Positions 28,138 through 36,628 of a DNA stretch of 46,684 nucleotides are shown here, piece after piece. Under the pieces are notes generated by a model. That model was not told the DNA's origin, did not search any database, and saw only the letters and a program-made list of their open reading frames with translations. The stretch's first letter is position 1. The number at the start of each line of letters is the position of its first letter. The DNA comes from Microcystis wesenbergii FACHB-1317 (GTDB taxonomy: Bacteria > Cyanobacteriota > Cyanobacteriia > Cyanobacteriales > Microcystaceae): positions 1 through 46,684 of the forward strand of contig NZ_JACJQV010000168.1 of assembly GCF_014696875.1 (NCBI RefSeq), written 5' to 3'. The translations under genes and the position numbers were made by a program.

Positions 28138-28452
28138 ATGCGCTCGTTTGCCTCGAAAAAATTGCAAAGAAAAGTTAAAATCTTGCTCACTTTTGTACCT
28201 TATATGCTACGCAAAAACTATAGTAATCAGGTAAAAAATCCTCATGCTGGTGGGCGATTTCGTCGAAGATTACGAAGTAATGGTTCCCTTTCAAGCTTTA
28301 CAAATGGTTGGTCATCGGTGCGTACTGCCGTCCACGATTTTGAAGTATATCAAACCTATAGCGAAAAAATCGGTCATAATTGCGCCATTAACGCCACTTT
28401 TGACGAAATTAACTCCGAAAACTACGATGCCCTCCTTATTTGTCCGAAGTAG
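28138..28452 (+). pseudogene. Broken DJ-1/PfpI-family gene
   Basis: Two frames together give parts of a DJ-1/PfpI protein. One frame (from 28231) reads [20 protein letters not shown] with ALQMVGH after it. The other (from about 28330) reads [16 protein letters not shown], then [18 protein letters not shown] and a stop where the GGRAPEYLR block should follow. There is at least one frameshift, and the catalytic cysteine segment that comes later in the family is absent. The 34 residues before it (from 28138) do not match the family. The gene is dead in this strain unless the sequence is in error. Confidence 0.7.
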
Positions 28453-28574
28453 TACCTTGTAGTTTTGCTGCCAACTAAAAACTAGGGATTTTTTCAACGC
28501 AATTTTATCGACTGATTGACGAATTTTCTAAGATAAGCTAGACTGAACCCAGACAAAAATTCAGACAGTGATTA

Positions 28575-29354
28575 ATGAATAGTTATTGTTTTTGCGGTTT
28601 AGCTCTCGGCAAAAAGTATCGTTCCTGTGCAGTCAACGTAGCGCGGGATCTGGAAAAATACCATCCTGGTATTCAATATCTGATATTGACTGACGAGCCA
28701 AGGGATTTTCAAGATTTAAGTAACGTAATTGCCATTAAACATATTCAGGATAGTATCATGTTTCCCTATAATGACAGGCGTTTTGCTATTGAGAAAGCCT
28801 TAGAACGCTACGACATGACTATTCAAATTGATACGGATATTCGATTAATAAAACCCCTAGTGTTTCCTGAACAATTTAATAATCTTGACGGAGTTTTCGG
28901 CACAATCAAGAATCTAAAAGCTCATCTAACTCGTTATCAACCCGAAAATATTCCTTATTATGAGAAAGTGGCGCAGAAGTTGGATATAGATTTTGAAAAC
29001 GCTCCCTATGTTGGGGAATTTATCTTTGCTGTCGGAAAAAATCAGAAAAAAGAACAAGAATTCATTCATTATTGGGGAATAATTGCCAAATATTTAGAAA
29101 TACACCGCATTCATGGTGCAGATGGTCCAGTAATGGGGTTAGCTGCGGCCAAAGCAGGTTTACCTACTTATTCTAGCGAATGGTCTTACATAATCGAGCA
29201 TGAATTTGTCGAACATCTTAAGTTTTCCTCTGGTAAAAACAGAATTCAAAAAAGCGCATGGGAAAAGTTAAAGTTTCGTGTGGCCTATCATTATCGCTTA
29301 AATAAGCAGAGAATATTAGCATTAAAAGATTTTAACTTTTATTATACTGATTAA
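28575..29354 (+). CDS. GT8-like glycosyltransferase candidate
   Basis: A 259-residue protein with a nucleotide-sugar transferase look. The N-terminus (YCFCGLALGKKYRSCAVNVA) is followed by YLILTDEPRDF. Then comes MTIQIDTDIRLIKPL, whose DTD is a likely DxD metal and sugar-nucleotide site. A late HGADGPVMGLAAAKAGLP block resembles acceptor-site segments of this fold. I place it near GT8-type enzymes with moderate certainty. It follows the two-domain glycosyltransferase and would act in the same glycan pathway. Confidence 0.55.
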   Translation: MNSYCFCGLALGKKYRSCAVNVARDLEKYHPGIQYLILTDEPRDFQDLSNVIAIKHIQDSIMFPYNDRRFAIEKALERYDMTIQIDTDIRLIKPLVFPEQFNNLDGVFGTIKNLKAHLTRYQPENIPYYEKVAQKLDIDFENAPYVGEFIFAVGKNQKKEQEFIHYWGIIAKYLEIHRIHGADGPVMGLAAAKAGLPTYSSEWSYIIEHEFVEHLKFSSGKNRIQKSAWEKLKFRVAYHYRLNKQRILALKDFNFYYTD

Positions 29355-29583
29355 CGGGACAGTATAAACTTGATAAATTGAGCAACTAGGGCTAAAATTT
29401 TCAATTTTTAGATCCGCTGGTTTATCCGTAGCAGTTATCTTAATGGTGAAGTACAAAGTTTTTGTTTTGGGGAGTCAGTCATCGATACTAAATTAGGTCA
29501 TACTTCATCTTTAAGATAACCGCTGTATCAAGCATTTGTATAGGATCAATTTAGGACAAATTTTGACTTTTTTATTCTATAAA
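29355..29583. other. Intergenic spacer with a long inverted repeat
   Basis: No gene is seen. It contains the inverted repeat at 29431-29523 and TTTTTGTTTTGGGGAGTCAG in its loop. AT-rich sequence lies on both sides. Confidence 0.5.
29431..29523. repeat. 23-bp inverted repeat, MITE-like
   Basis: GCAGTTATCTTAATGGTGAA with three further bases (29431-29453) is reverse-complemented by 29501-29523 with three mismatches, leaving a 47-base loop. The whole unit is about 93 bp. No coding frame is seen inside. Confidence 0.55.
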
Positions 29584-29750
29584 CCTCTTGCATAATTAAT
29601 TTTTGAGGTTTCAAAAACGGCAAAAATAAGGATTAAATGACCTAAAATCTGTAAATAGAGCATTTAATTGCTTATTATTCATTCTTAATTCTCCTGACGA
29701 CCGGCTACTGACTCCTAACCCTAACAACAATTTTTGATTTTTACAAGAGG
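29584..29750 (-). mobile_element. MITE-like element, copy B (about 167 bp)
   Basis: This is the inverted relative of 6182-6353. Its ends are CCTCTTG (29584-29590) and CAAGAGG (29744-29750). On the minus strand it keeps the frame MNNKQLNALFTDFRSFNPYF, close to that in copy A. The right end lies 10 bases before the start codon of the M48 protease gene, and its AAGAGG is the best ribosome binding site for that gene. Confidence 0.7.
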
Positions 29751-29760
29751 TTTTATTAAT

Positions 29761-30726
29761 ATGCCAACTTATCCTGATATCTCCAGTCAAGCTTTTAAAC
29801 ATCCCCTAGATCAGCAGGCTGAACAGGCCTTAAGATCGGTTCCAGGGTTTGACTTATTAGCGAAAAGTTTTTCCGAATATCTCTATGAACGTCCCCAACA
29901 AATTTTATTAATGGGCAATGATCTAAAAGTCGGTCCGCGTCAATACGCCACTTTATACGGTATCTATCGCCAATGTCTGCGGGATTTAGATATGTCCCCA
30001 GAACCGAATCTTTATGTCAGTCAAAATCCTTTAGCTAATGCCTATTCTTTGGGTTCGGAACATCCCTACATCGTCTTTAATACTGCCCTTTTAGATCTCT
30101 TAGATGAAGAAGAAATTCGAGTAATTCTTGCCCACGAATTAGGTCATTTAAAATGCGATCATAGTATTTTAATTCAAATGTCTTTTTGGGTGATGGGGGC
30201 GGCTAATTTCCTTGGGGACATCACCTTAGGACTAGGAAAAGCCATTACTACCGGTCTAGTTTATGCCTTTTATGAATGGCGCAGAAAAGCCGAATTATCA
30301 GCAGACAGAGCGGCTTTATTAGTTACCGATGATTTAAATTTAGTCCTGAGAACTTTAATGAAATGTGCAGGAGGAAGCCAAAAATATCTGCATGAATGCA
30401 ACTTAGAAGAATTTATTCGTCAAGGGGAAGCCTACCGACAATTAGACCAAGATAACTTAAACCAGATCTATAAATTTCTCATTTATAATGGCGGTAATGG
30501 TTCCTTTTTAACCCATCCTTTTTCCGTAGAAAGAGTCCAGTATCTACAGCAATGGTTTAACTCGGAATCCTATCGTCAAATTCGCCAGGGAAATTATGCC
30601 AAAACAGGGGTAAAAAGCTCAATTAATGTTGATGCTCATGATAGCGAAAGCGAAAGATTGCAGCGACAAATAGCAGAACTACAGGCAGAAATTGAACGGG
30701 CAAAAAGACAAAGAAACCATGAATAA
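29761..30726 (+). CDS. M48-family zinc metallopeptidase
   Basis: A 321-residue protease of the HtpX/Ste24-like family. The zinc motif HELGH is in ILAHELGHLKCDH, the third ligand is in AELSADRAALL, and the segment NAYSLGSEHPYIVFNTALLDLL precedes it. Unlike HtpX it lacks clear strong membrane helices apart from a weak one near residues 145-165. The C-terminal 40 residues are charged and coiled-coil-like (SERLQRQIAELQAEIERAKR). The start at 29761 is preceded by AAGAGG provided by a MITE end. Homologues are widespread in cyanobacteria; substrates are unknown. Confidence 0.9.
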   Translation: MPTYPDISSQAFKHPLDQQAEQALRSVPGFDLLAKSFSEYLYERPQQILLMGNDLKVGPRQYATLYGIYRQCLRDLDMSPEPNLYVSQNPLANAYSLGSEHPYIVFNTALLDLLDEEEIRVILAHELGHLKCDHSILIQMSFWVMGAANFLGDITLGLGKAITTGLVYAFYEWRRKAELSADRAALLVTDDLNLVLRTLMKCAGGSQKYLHECNLEEFIRQGEAYRQLDQDNLNQIYKFLIYNGGNGSFLTHPFSVERVQYLQQWFNSESYRQIRQGNYAKTGVKSSINVDAHDSESERLQRQIAELQAEIERAKRQRNHE

Positions 30727-31049
30727 TCTATACGAAGGCAGAAGGCAGAAGGCAGAGGGCAGGAGGCAGGAGACAGGATTCAGGAGACAGGATTCAGGAG
30801 ATTGCCTTTATTTATTCTCCCTTCTCCCCACACCCCACACCCCCCCCCTGCTACGATGTCGGGGGGGGTTGGGGGGGTCACACCCCACACCCCACACCCC
30901 ACACCCTTTACTGATCACTGAAAATGCGCTCGTCTGTGTTTTGCCGATTTGGTGGGTACAATAGAGATAGGGGAGACCGAGAATAGCAATTCTCCCTAGG
31001 ATTATCTATACACACTTACCCCCACTCTCTCTTTTTTGTTCTACTGCCC
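30727..31049. repeat. Intergenic low-complexity block with heptamer arrays
   Basis: It contains GGCAGAA/GGCAGGA/GACAGGA/TTCAGGA units (about 30737-30800), all seven bases long, and CACCCCA units (about 30830-30845 and 30881-30905). Between them lie C9 and G8 runs around a CTACGATGTCGG segment (30841-30879). The frame running through it is not a gene. The rest up to 31049 has no supported feature apart from the leader of the next gene. Confidence 0.75.
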
Positions 31050-31316
31050 ATGCTCCAAGATACCCAATCCATTCGTTACTATCAAAGACTAACCGATGAC
31101 ATGGTGGATCTTTGGCACCGTGGCTCGCGTTTTGATGAGATCCGGCTATACGTTGAAGGCTATTTAGCCTGTTTACGCGATTCTAGTTCCATAGAACCCT
31201 ATCTGATTCATCGTCTCGAAGAAGAAATATTTCGCTTTCTGCGGGATCCTTCTAATTTTGAATATCTCTCACCCCAAACCCAAACCCAAACTGAAGCAGA
31301 TTATGGCTATTATTAA
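31050..31316 (+). CDS. DUF6761 family protein
   Basis: An 88-residue soluble protein, RYYQRLTDDMVDLWHRGSRF, then EIRLYVEGYLACLRDSSSIEPYLIHRLEEEIFRFL, ending in a glutamine/threonine and tyrosine tail. The layout matches a small family confined to cyanobacteria (DUF6761). The ATG at 31050 is the natural start. It has no known function. The next gene is on the other strand, so it is a single-gene transcript. Confidence 0.7.
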   Translation: MLQDTQSIRYYQRLTDDMVDLWHRGSRFDEIRLYVEGYLACLRDSSSIEPYLIHRLEEEIFRFLRDPSNFEYLSPQTQTQTEADYGYY

Positions 31317-31397
31317 CCTTTAGTCTTGCCTCATCTCCACAAGCAACTTAAATGCGCGGACAGCTGATCAGGACAGTTGGGGATTTTTACGAGAGAT

Positions 31398-32288
31398 TTA
31401 CTGAGCTTGACAGGAACGAGATTGGGTCATCTGTAGGACAATAGTATCGATCGCTTTCACTAGGGACTGTCCAGAAACCCGTTGATTATTAACGATAATG
31501 CTAAATAACATCGGTTCTTGGTGGGGGTTTTCTAGATAACCCGATAAAGCCCGCACACCGGTAAGAGTGCCGGTTTTAGCGTAAACTGTGCCAGTAGCGG
31601 CCGTCTGACGCATTCGGTTTCTCAGGGTGCCACTAATTCCCGCTACTGGTAAGGAAGCATAGAAAGTGTCGCGATTAGGAGAATAATACATCACCCGCAA
31701 AATTTCCACGATCGAGCGGGGAGTAGCATTATTACGGCGGGATAATCCTGAACCATCGGCTAAACGAAAACCACTGGGATTGATGCCCAATTGTGCCAAG
31801 ATGGCAGTAACACTTTTAGAACCGCCGATAAAGCGAAAAAGAGTTTCAGCGTAGAAATTATTACTTCTCTGATTAGTGATATTCACCCAATCGCGCAGGG
31901 ATTTCTTCTGAATTGTCGTTTCCGGGTTCATCACCTGTAAAGCGGCAGCCGTGGTAAATAACTTTGTATTAGAAGCAGGGATAAAATAGCGATCGGCGTT
32001 ATGACTATAAATAACCGTTTGGCGATCGATAGATTCGATTAATATACCCCACTGATTGGGAGCTTGACCGATAATTTTATCGATATTTGCCCCAATCAAT
32101 TGAGTACAGGTATTATTATTGGTGTTATTGTTTTCTGGCGGGGGAACGTATAATTCTATGGATTCGTTCGACGAGGAAGGAGCGGGATAAACAGACAGAT
32201 TAACTTGAGCGATGCTAGGGTAAGCCAAGGCGATAGTGGCTACACTGGCCACTGTCAGCGAATTGAGGCTATTGAGGATTTGTTTCAT
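31398..32288 (-). CDS. dacB: Compact PBP4-type D-alanyl-D-alanine carboxypeptidase (S13)
   Basis: A 296-residue exported peptidase that trims peptidoglycan peptides. Residues 1-27 are a signal peptide (LTVASVATIALAYPSIAQ). The active-site serine and lysine are in the SNTK motif, the second motif is in DGSGLSRRN and the third is AKTGTLTG. The usual S13 enzymes are 450-500 residues long with large inserted domains between the first and second motifs; here that gap is short (SNTK to SGLS about 80 residues), so the inserted domains are missing. An asparagine/threonine-rich linker precedes the enzyme domain. The start at 32288 fits the signal peptide; a start 14 codons earlier is possible. Confidence 0.85.
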   Translation of the reverse strand: MKQILNSLNSLTVASVATIALAYPSIAQVNLSVYPAPSSSNESIELYVPPPENNNTNNNTCTQLIGANIDKIIGQAPNQWGILIESIDRQTVIYSHNADRYFIPASNTKLFTTAAALQVMNPETTIQKKSLRDWVNITNQRSNNFYAETLFRFIGGSKSVTAILAQLGINPSGFRLADGSGLSRRNNATPRSIVEILRVMYYSPNRDTFYASLPVAGISGTLRNRMRQTAATGTVYAKTGTLTGVRALSGYLENPHQEPMLFSIIVNNQRVSGQSLVKAIDTIVLQMTQSRSCQAQ

Positions 32289-32420
32289 GCTGTGTTTGTC
32301 TAAGAGTCTGGTTTCCTTAAGCGTTCGCACTATTGTACCAGTTGCTGCTCAAGTGTCAAAGTTACCTGTCTAACAGATTTTAGCGGCTAATTTTCGGCAA
32401 TGCCAGAGAAGAAAGCTGGC

Positions 32421-32494
32421 AATAGCCCGGAACTGCACTGATACCCCTTCTCAAGACCAGTTGGAATTTTTCTGGGTTCCAAAACCGGGCTATT
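32421..32494. repeat. Inverted repeat in the ABC-gene leader
   Basis: AATAGCCCGG (32421-32430) is exactly reverse-complemented at 32485-32494. Inside, TTGGAA pairs with TTCCAA across TTTTTCTGGG (32461-32482). It lies between the divergent dacB-type gene and the ABC ATPase gene, so it may be an operator, a folded leader or a small repeat. Confidence 0.45.
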
Positions 32495-32568
32495 TTGATA
32501 CCGTTGACATTGCTGGTGACAATTTGGGGATAATAAAAGCAAAGTGTAGGAAGAGGGATATCAGACCC

Positions 32569-33549
32569 ATGTATTCTGTCTCAGATGACTCCAAAACAAT
32601 GACGAATACCAGCTGTGAAACTGTGCTAGAGACGTTAAACTTACAAAAAACTTATCGGACGGGATTCTGGTTAAATAAAAAAATCGAATCCTTGAAAAAC
32701 TGTACTTTAATTGTCCATGAGGGCGAAACCTTTGGATTATTAGGTCCGAACGGGGCCGGCAAAACCACGCTCTTAAAAACCCTTTTGGGGATTGTCCGAC
32801 CCACTTCCGGACGGGCCTTGATTCTCGGTCAACCAATTGGCGATCGCTCGGTCAGACAACGCATCGGCTATCTTCCCGAAAATGCCTACTACTACGACTA
32901 TCTTACCGGCTGGGAATTCCTACAATTAATCGGCGGCATTTTTAAGATCCCCTCTTTTCTGCAGAAAAAACGCATTCCTGAATTATTGGATTTAGTGGGA
33001 TTAGACCGCAAAACTGCCCAGAAAAAGCAATTGCGTCAGTATTCTAAGGGAATGATGCAACGGATTGGTATAGCTCAAGCATTAATCAATGATCCCGAAT
33101 TAGTCTTTTTCGATGAACCGATGTCGGGACTGGACCCTATCGGTCGCTATCAGGTGCGAGAAATTATTCAATCCCTCAAACAAAGGGGGAAAACCATCTT
33201 TTTTAACTCTCATATTCTCTCCGATGTGGAACAAATTTGCGATCGCATTGCCCTGTTAGCTCGGGGAGAATTACTTTGTGTCGGTTCCCTCGACCAAATT
33301 CTCGGTCGTGCTGATGTCTATCAGGTGATTGTTCAAGGTGGTAGGGAGGAGCAACTACAGCAATGGCTCCTCGGTTTGCATTGGCGCGATAATTGTTGGC
33401 ACGGACAATTACAGGGAGAACCCGATGCTTTTCTGGCTGCCCTGTCTAGTATAGATGCTCGCTTGATCAGTCTTAATTTAGCTCGTGCTTCCCTAGAAGA
33501 ATTTTTTATCGACCAATTACGTCAGCGCGGTATTGCCTCTAGTCAATAG
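32569..33549 (+). CDS. ABC transporter ATP-binding protein (ABC-2 type)
   Basis: A 326-residue single ATPase domain with Walker A GPNGAGKTT, Q-loop region GYLPENAYYYDYLT, signature YSKGMMQRIGIAQAL, Walker B LVFFDEPMSGLDP and the switch histidine in FNSHILSD. The GYLPEN and SGLDPIGR pattern and the C-terminal extension fit the CcmA/NatA-like class that drives ABC-2 export or gliding-type permeases. No permease gene is adjacent. The start at 32569 is used; another ATG ten codons in (32599) is equally plausible. Confidence 0.92.
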   Translation: MYSVSDDSKTMTNTSCETVLETLNLQKTYRTGFWLNKKIESLKNCTLIVHEGETFGLLGPNGAGKTTLLKTLLGIVRPTSGRALILGQPIGDRSVRQRIGYLPENAYYYDYLTGWEFLQLIGGIFKIPSFLQKKRIPELLDLVGLDRKTAQKKQLRQYSKGMMQRIGIAQALINDPELVFFDEPMSGLDPIGRYQVREIIQSLKQRGKTIFFNSHILSDVEQICDRIALLARGELLCVGSLDQILGRADVYQVIVQGGREEQLQQWLLGLHWRDNCWHGQLQGEPDAFLAALSSIDARLISLNLARASLEEFFIDQLRQRGIASSQ

Positions 33550-33597
33550 GCACTCTCAGAGCAAATCCGTTTTTAATAGTAGCCAAGAAACATCCTC

Positions 33598-34230
33598 TCA
33601 GATTTGGTCAGGATTAATGCCCAATTCCCGCAGTTTATTGGCTAATCTTTCCGCTCGTTGTTTTTCCTCGTTATAGCTGGTGAAAGCTTGTCCATCGGGA
33701 TAAAAAAGCAACATTTCTGGTTCCCCCAACTGAAAACGTATTCCTAAACGGGGACTAACCCAATTATCGAGAGTTTCCAGAATTTCTAGCTGATTTTCGC
33801 CTCTTATCCCACCACTAGCATCATTTTTATGGGGATCATAAAGATAATACTCCTCGACCCCATAACGGTCATAAAATAGCTGTTTTTTGGCCATTTCCGT
33901 GAGGGTGTTACCCGGAGAGAGGATTTCAAAAACCACCTGGGGACTAATGTTATTTTCTAGCCATTGTCGATAGGAACCTCTTTCCCCTTTTGGTCTCCCA
34001 AAAACCACCATGATATCTGGCGCTTGACGCAGTTTATTATCATTTTCCACGGGATACCAAAGTAAATCCCCCGCAACAAAGACATCAGACTGCTGGCGAA
34101 ATAGCCAGTCTAAATTAGTTTTAATTGTTGTGATCCAACGAAATTGTAGGGTATTATCGGCCATGGGTTGACTATCGCTATCGGGGTAGATAATTTCAGT
34201 GACGTTAGTTTTATCTAGTTGTGAAACCAT
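33598..34230 (-). CDS. Uma2-family endonuclease-fold protein (DUF820)
   Basis: A 210-residue protein of the Uma2/DUF820 family, with a PD-(D/E)XK-like fold. It has DVFVAGDLLWYPVENDNKLRQAP, then APDIMVVFG, the core VVFEILSPGNT with its acidic residue, and YDRYGVEEYYLYDP. The C-terminus is a charged coiled coil, EEKQRAERLANKLRELGI. The family is greatly expanded in Microcystis-type cyanobacteria and its biological role is not settled. It is divergent from the DUF262 nuclease gene, with an inverted repeat between the two. Confidence 0.9.
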   Translation of the reverse strand: MVSQLDKTNVTEIIYPDSDSQPMADNTLQFRWITTIKTNLDWLFRQQSDVFVAGDLLWYPVENDNKLRQAPDIMVVFGRPKGERGSYRQWLENNISPQVVFEILSPGNTLTEMAKKQLFYDRYGVEEYYLYDPHKNDASGGIRGENQLEILETLDNWVSPRLGIRFQLGEPEMLLFYPDGQAFTSYNEEKQRAERLANKLRELGINPDQI

Positions 34231-34287
34231 AAGACTAAGTTAAAAGTGAAAAATATAATTCTATAATAGCGGGCATTTGTATTATAT

Positions 34288-34354
34288 AGCAATTCGTCGG
34301 CTGGGTTAGCAATGCGTAACCCACCGCCAGGATCCTAGACAGTGCCAAATTGCT
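34288..34354. repeat. Nested inverted repeat between divergent nuclease genes
   Basis: The outer arms AGCAATT (34288-34294) and AATTGCT (34348-34354) surround inner arms TGGGTT (34302-34307) and AACCCA (34318-34323). It looks like a small dispersed palindromic element, or an operator region for the two flanking genes. Confidence 0.45.
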
Positions 34355-34409
34355 GTGTTAGAGTAATAAATACTAGGAATAATCGGTAAATCTTCCTATA
34401 CTAGCCCCT

Positions 34410-36401
34410 ATGCAAGCATCGGTAGTTACTCTTCAAGAAATTATTCAAGGCAACACACAATATATAATTCCACTATTTCAGCGCACTTATAGTTGGAAAA
34501 AGAAAGATTGGGAAGATTTATGGGATGACATAAGCTATTTATACGGTCAAGAAAACCCTCGTCCCCATTTTATGGGTTCGATAGTTAAAACTCAAGTTTC
34601 GCCTAACTCCGGCGTGGTCAATAAATATCTGCTAATTGATGGACAGCAACGTTTAACGACTATTTTTCTGCTCTTTGCTGCTTTGCGAGATGTAGCGAAA
34701 GACCAACAAGAACAGGATTTAAGCGCAGAAATTGACAAAACATTTCTTGTTAATCCCTTTAAAAAAGGTTCTGATTACTTTAAAATTCAACCTACTCAGT
34801 TAGACCTAGAATATTTTCAGTCTGTGATCCGTGGCAAAATCATCGACAAAGAAAATACCATATCCCAGTGTTATTTCTTTTTTAAAAGAAAGATTAATGA
34901 ACAATCATCTTCGTTAGCTAAACTAACAGAAGTTATCTGTAATCACTTATCTTTGGTCAATATAACTCTTGGTAATGACGACGATCCTTACCTAGTATTT
35001 GAAAGTTTGAATGCCACGGGGCAGCCTTTAACTGAGGCCGATTTAATTCGTAATCATTTATTTATGAACGTTCGTCAAGAGGAGCAACAGACACTATATG
35101 ACAGATACTGGCTGCCGATGCAGGAAAAATTAGGAGATAATTTAACAGAATTTATCCGTCACTATTTATCAAAAAGTGGGGCAGAAATTAGAAATAACGA
35201 AATTTATTCTGCCTTTAAAAATAAACTAGCTGATAATAATCCTGCTCTCTATATAGAGGACTTATATACATTTTCTATGTATTATGCCAAACTAATCACT
35301 CCCACCCTTGAAACTAATTCTAGTATTCGTAAATATCTTGATTCTTTTCAGCGTCTAGAGGTCTCTACTATCTATCCATTTCTTTTAAATTGTTATGATG
35401 ACTGGGGAAATAGCAAATTATCTGAAAAGGACTTTATAGAGGTTTTAAAAACCCTTGAAAACTTTCTTGTCCGTCGTTTTGTTTGTGGTATCCAGACTCG
35501 CGGACTTAATAAAACTTTTGCTTTACTATATTCCCAAGTTCAGAAAGATGCTGCTTTAAACTCTGAACCTTTTATTAAAAGATTAAAAATCTCTCTTCAA
35601 AAGAAAGACTACTCAAAAGATAATGATTTTAAAGAAAAGTTAATCACCATCAAACTATACGGAGGAAATCGCAGCGAAAAAGCGAAAATTATTCTCGGTG
35701 CGATCGAAGAATCTTTTGGTCATCGAGAAACTGTAGATTTAAGTGATTCTCGCCTGACTATTGAACATATTATGCCGCAAAAATTAAATGATAAGTGGAG
35801 GGATTATTTAGGAACAGATGCAGATATTACCCATCAACTTCTTGTGCATACTTTAGGTAATTTAACCCTGACGGCTTATAATGGAGAACTGGCGGATAAA
35901 GATTTTTCTCACAAGAAAGAAGAACTCCATAAAAGCCATCTCGAAATCAATAAATACTTTGATAGTATTAACTCATGGCAAAAAGAAGATATCGAACAAC
36001 GTGCCGAATATTTAGCCGAGCGTGTTATAAAAATTTGGAGTTATTTTGGCGATGATTCGCTGCCAGTCAATGAAACTGCATCTGTCAAGGATACAAAACC
36101 CAAAAAACTAATTATTCGTGGTAAACAACAAACAGTAAAAACTTGGAAAGATGTACTAATTTGTACCCTGAATACTCTCTATGATCTAGACCCTGAAAAG
36201 TTTCAAGAGATTGTGCTAGAGTTTCCTCGCTTTTTATCGAAAGATGACACAAAATTTCGCCGACCTCAAAAACTTGAAAATAATGTTTTTATAGTAGAAA
36301 CTAATTTTTCCGCCAAAGATATCTACTATTTTTGTGTAAAAGTAGTAGAAACTATGGGATTATCCTCAGAGGATTGGTCAGTCGAGAGAGAACCTAAATA
36401 A
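34410..36401 (+). CDS. DUF262/DUF1524 (GmrSD-like) nuclease
   Basis: A 663-residue protein with an N-terminal DUF262 (ParB/sulfiredoxin-like) domain. Its family motif DGQQR is in LLIDGQQRLTTIFLLF, preceded by PLFQRTYSWKKKDWEDLWDD. An HNH-like DUF1524 domain carries LTIEHIMPQ (about residue 450) and an LGNLTLT block. This domain pair is that of GmrSD-type restriction enzymes, which can use nucleotides and cut modified or phage DNA. The last 100 residues form a separate module (IIRGKQQTVKTWKDVLI, ending in FSAKDIYYFCVKVVETMGLSSEDW). I know this module only as a recurring tail of defence proteins. Its neighbour is a Uma2 gene. Confidence 0.85.
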   Translation: MQASVVTLQEIIQGNTQYIIPLFQRTYSWKKKDWEDLWDDISYLYGQENPRPHFMGSIVKTQVSPNSGVVNKYLLIDGQQRLTTIFLLFAALRDVAKDQQEQDLSAEIDKTFLVNPFKKGSDYFKIQPTQLDLEYFQSVIRGKIIDKENTISQCYFFFKRKINEQSSSLAKLTEVICNHLSLVNITLGNDDDPYLVFESLNATGQPLTEADLIRNHLFMNVRQEEQQTLYDRYWLPMQEKLGDNLTEFIRHYLSKSGAEIRNNEIYSAFKNKLADNNPALYIEDLYTFSMYYAKLITPTLETNSSIRKYLDSFQRLEVSTIYPFLLNCYDDWGNSKLSEKDFIEVLKTLENFLVRRFVCGIQTRGLNKTFALLYSQVQKDAALNSEPFIKRLKISLQKKDYSKDNDFKEKLITIKLYGGNRSEKAKIILGAIEESFGHRETVDLSDSRLTIEHIMPQKLNDKWRDYLGTDADITHQLLVHTLGNLTLTAYNGELADKDFSHKKEELHKSHLEINKYFDSINSWQKEDIEQRAEYLAERVIKIWSYFGDDSLPVNETASVKDTKPKKLIIRGKQQTVKTWKDVLICTLNTLYDLDPEKFQEIVLEFPRFLSKDDTKFRRPQKLENNVFIVETNFSAKDIYYFCVKVVETMGLSSEDWSVEREPK

Positions 36402-36532
36402 CCACTCCACCATCTCTTGACAAATAGGATAACTTGTGCATTACTATATCTCGCTCCATCCTGATATTTTTCTGAAGCTAGAAGGGTATAGTAATAGAGA
36501 TTCCGATTACCGCTTATTGAGATAAATCTATT

Positions 36533-36628
36533 ATGATTATTTACTTTATTCATGGAGTGGCAACAAGAGACGCTAGTTAGGGCAATAAATTAATCAAACT
36601 AATTGAAGAAGAATGTAAACGCAAAAAT
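36533..36628 (+). pseudogene. N-terminal relic of an alpha/beta hydrolase-like gene
   Basis: An ATG at 36533 opens IIYFIHGVATRDAS, then a TAG stop (36578), then GNKLIKLIEEECKRKN, which runs in frame into the start codon of the HAD gene. The HGV segment after a hydrophobic strand is like the start of alpha/beta hydrolase or esterase-type proteins. With a stop and no catalytic part it is a remnant. It may be what is left of a gene deleted before the HAD gene. Confidence 0.4.

Noticed and set aside
30692-30964. Frame after the M48 gene with repeated RRQ peptides
   Set aside because: It is read through the GGCAGAA/GACAGGA heptamers and C/G runs, not a gene.
32080-32200. AAT-rich stretch in the PBP4-type gene (coding for NNNTNNN) as a DGR template repeat
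   Set aside because: It lacks the fixed CRSA and VGFRVV framework of the variable region and belongs to a linker in an intact gene.
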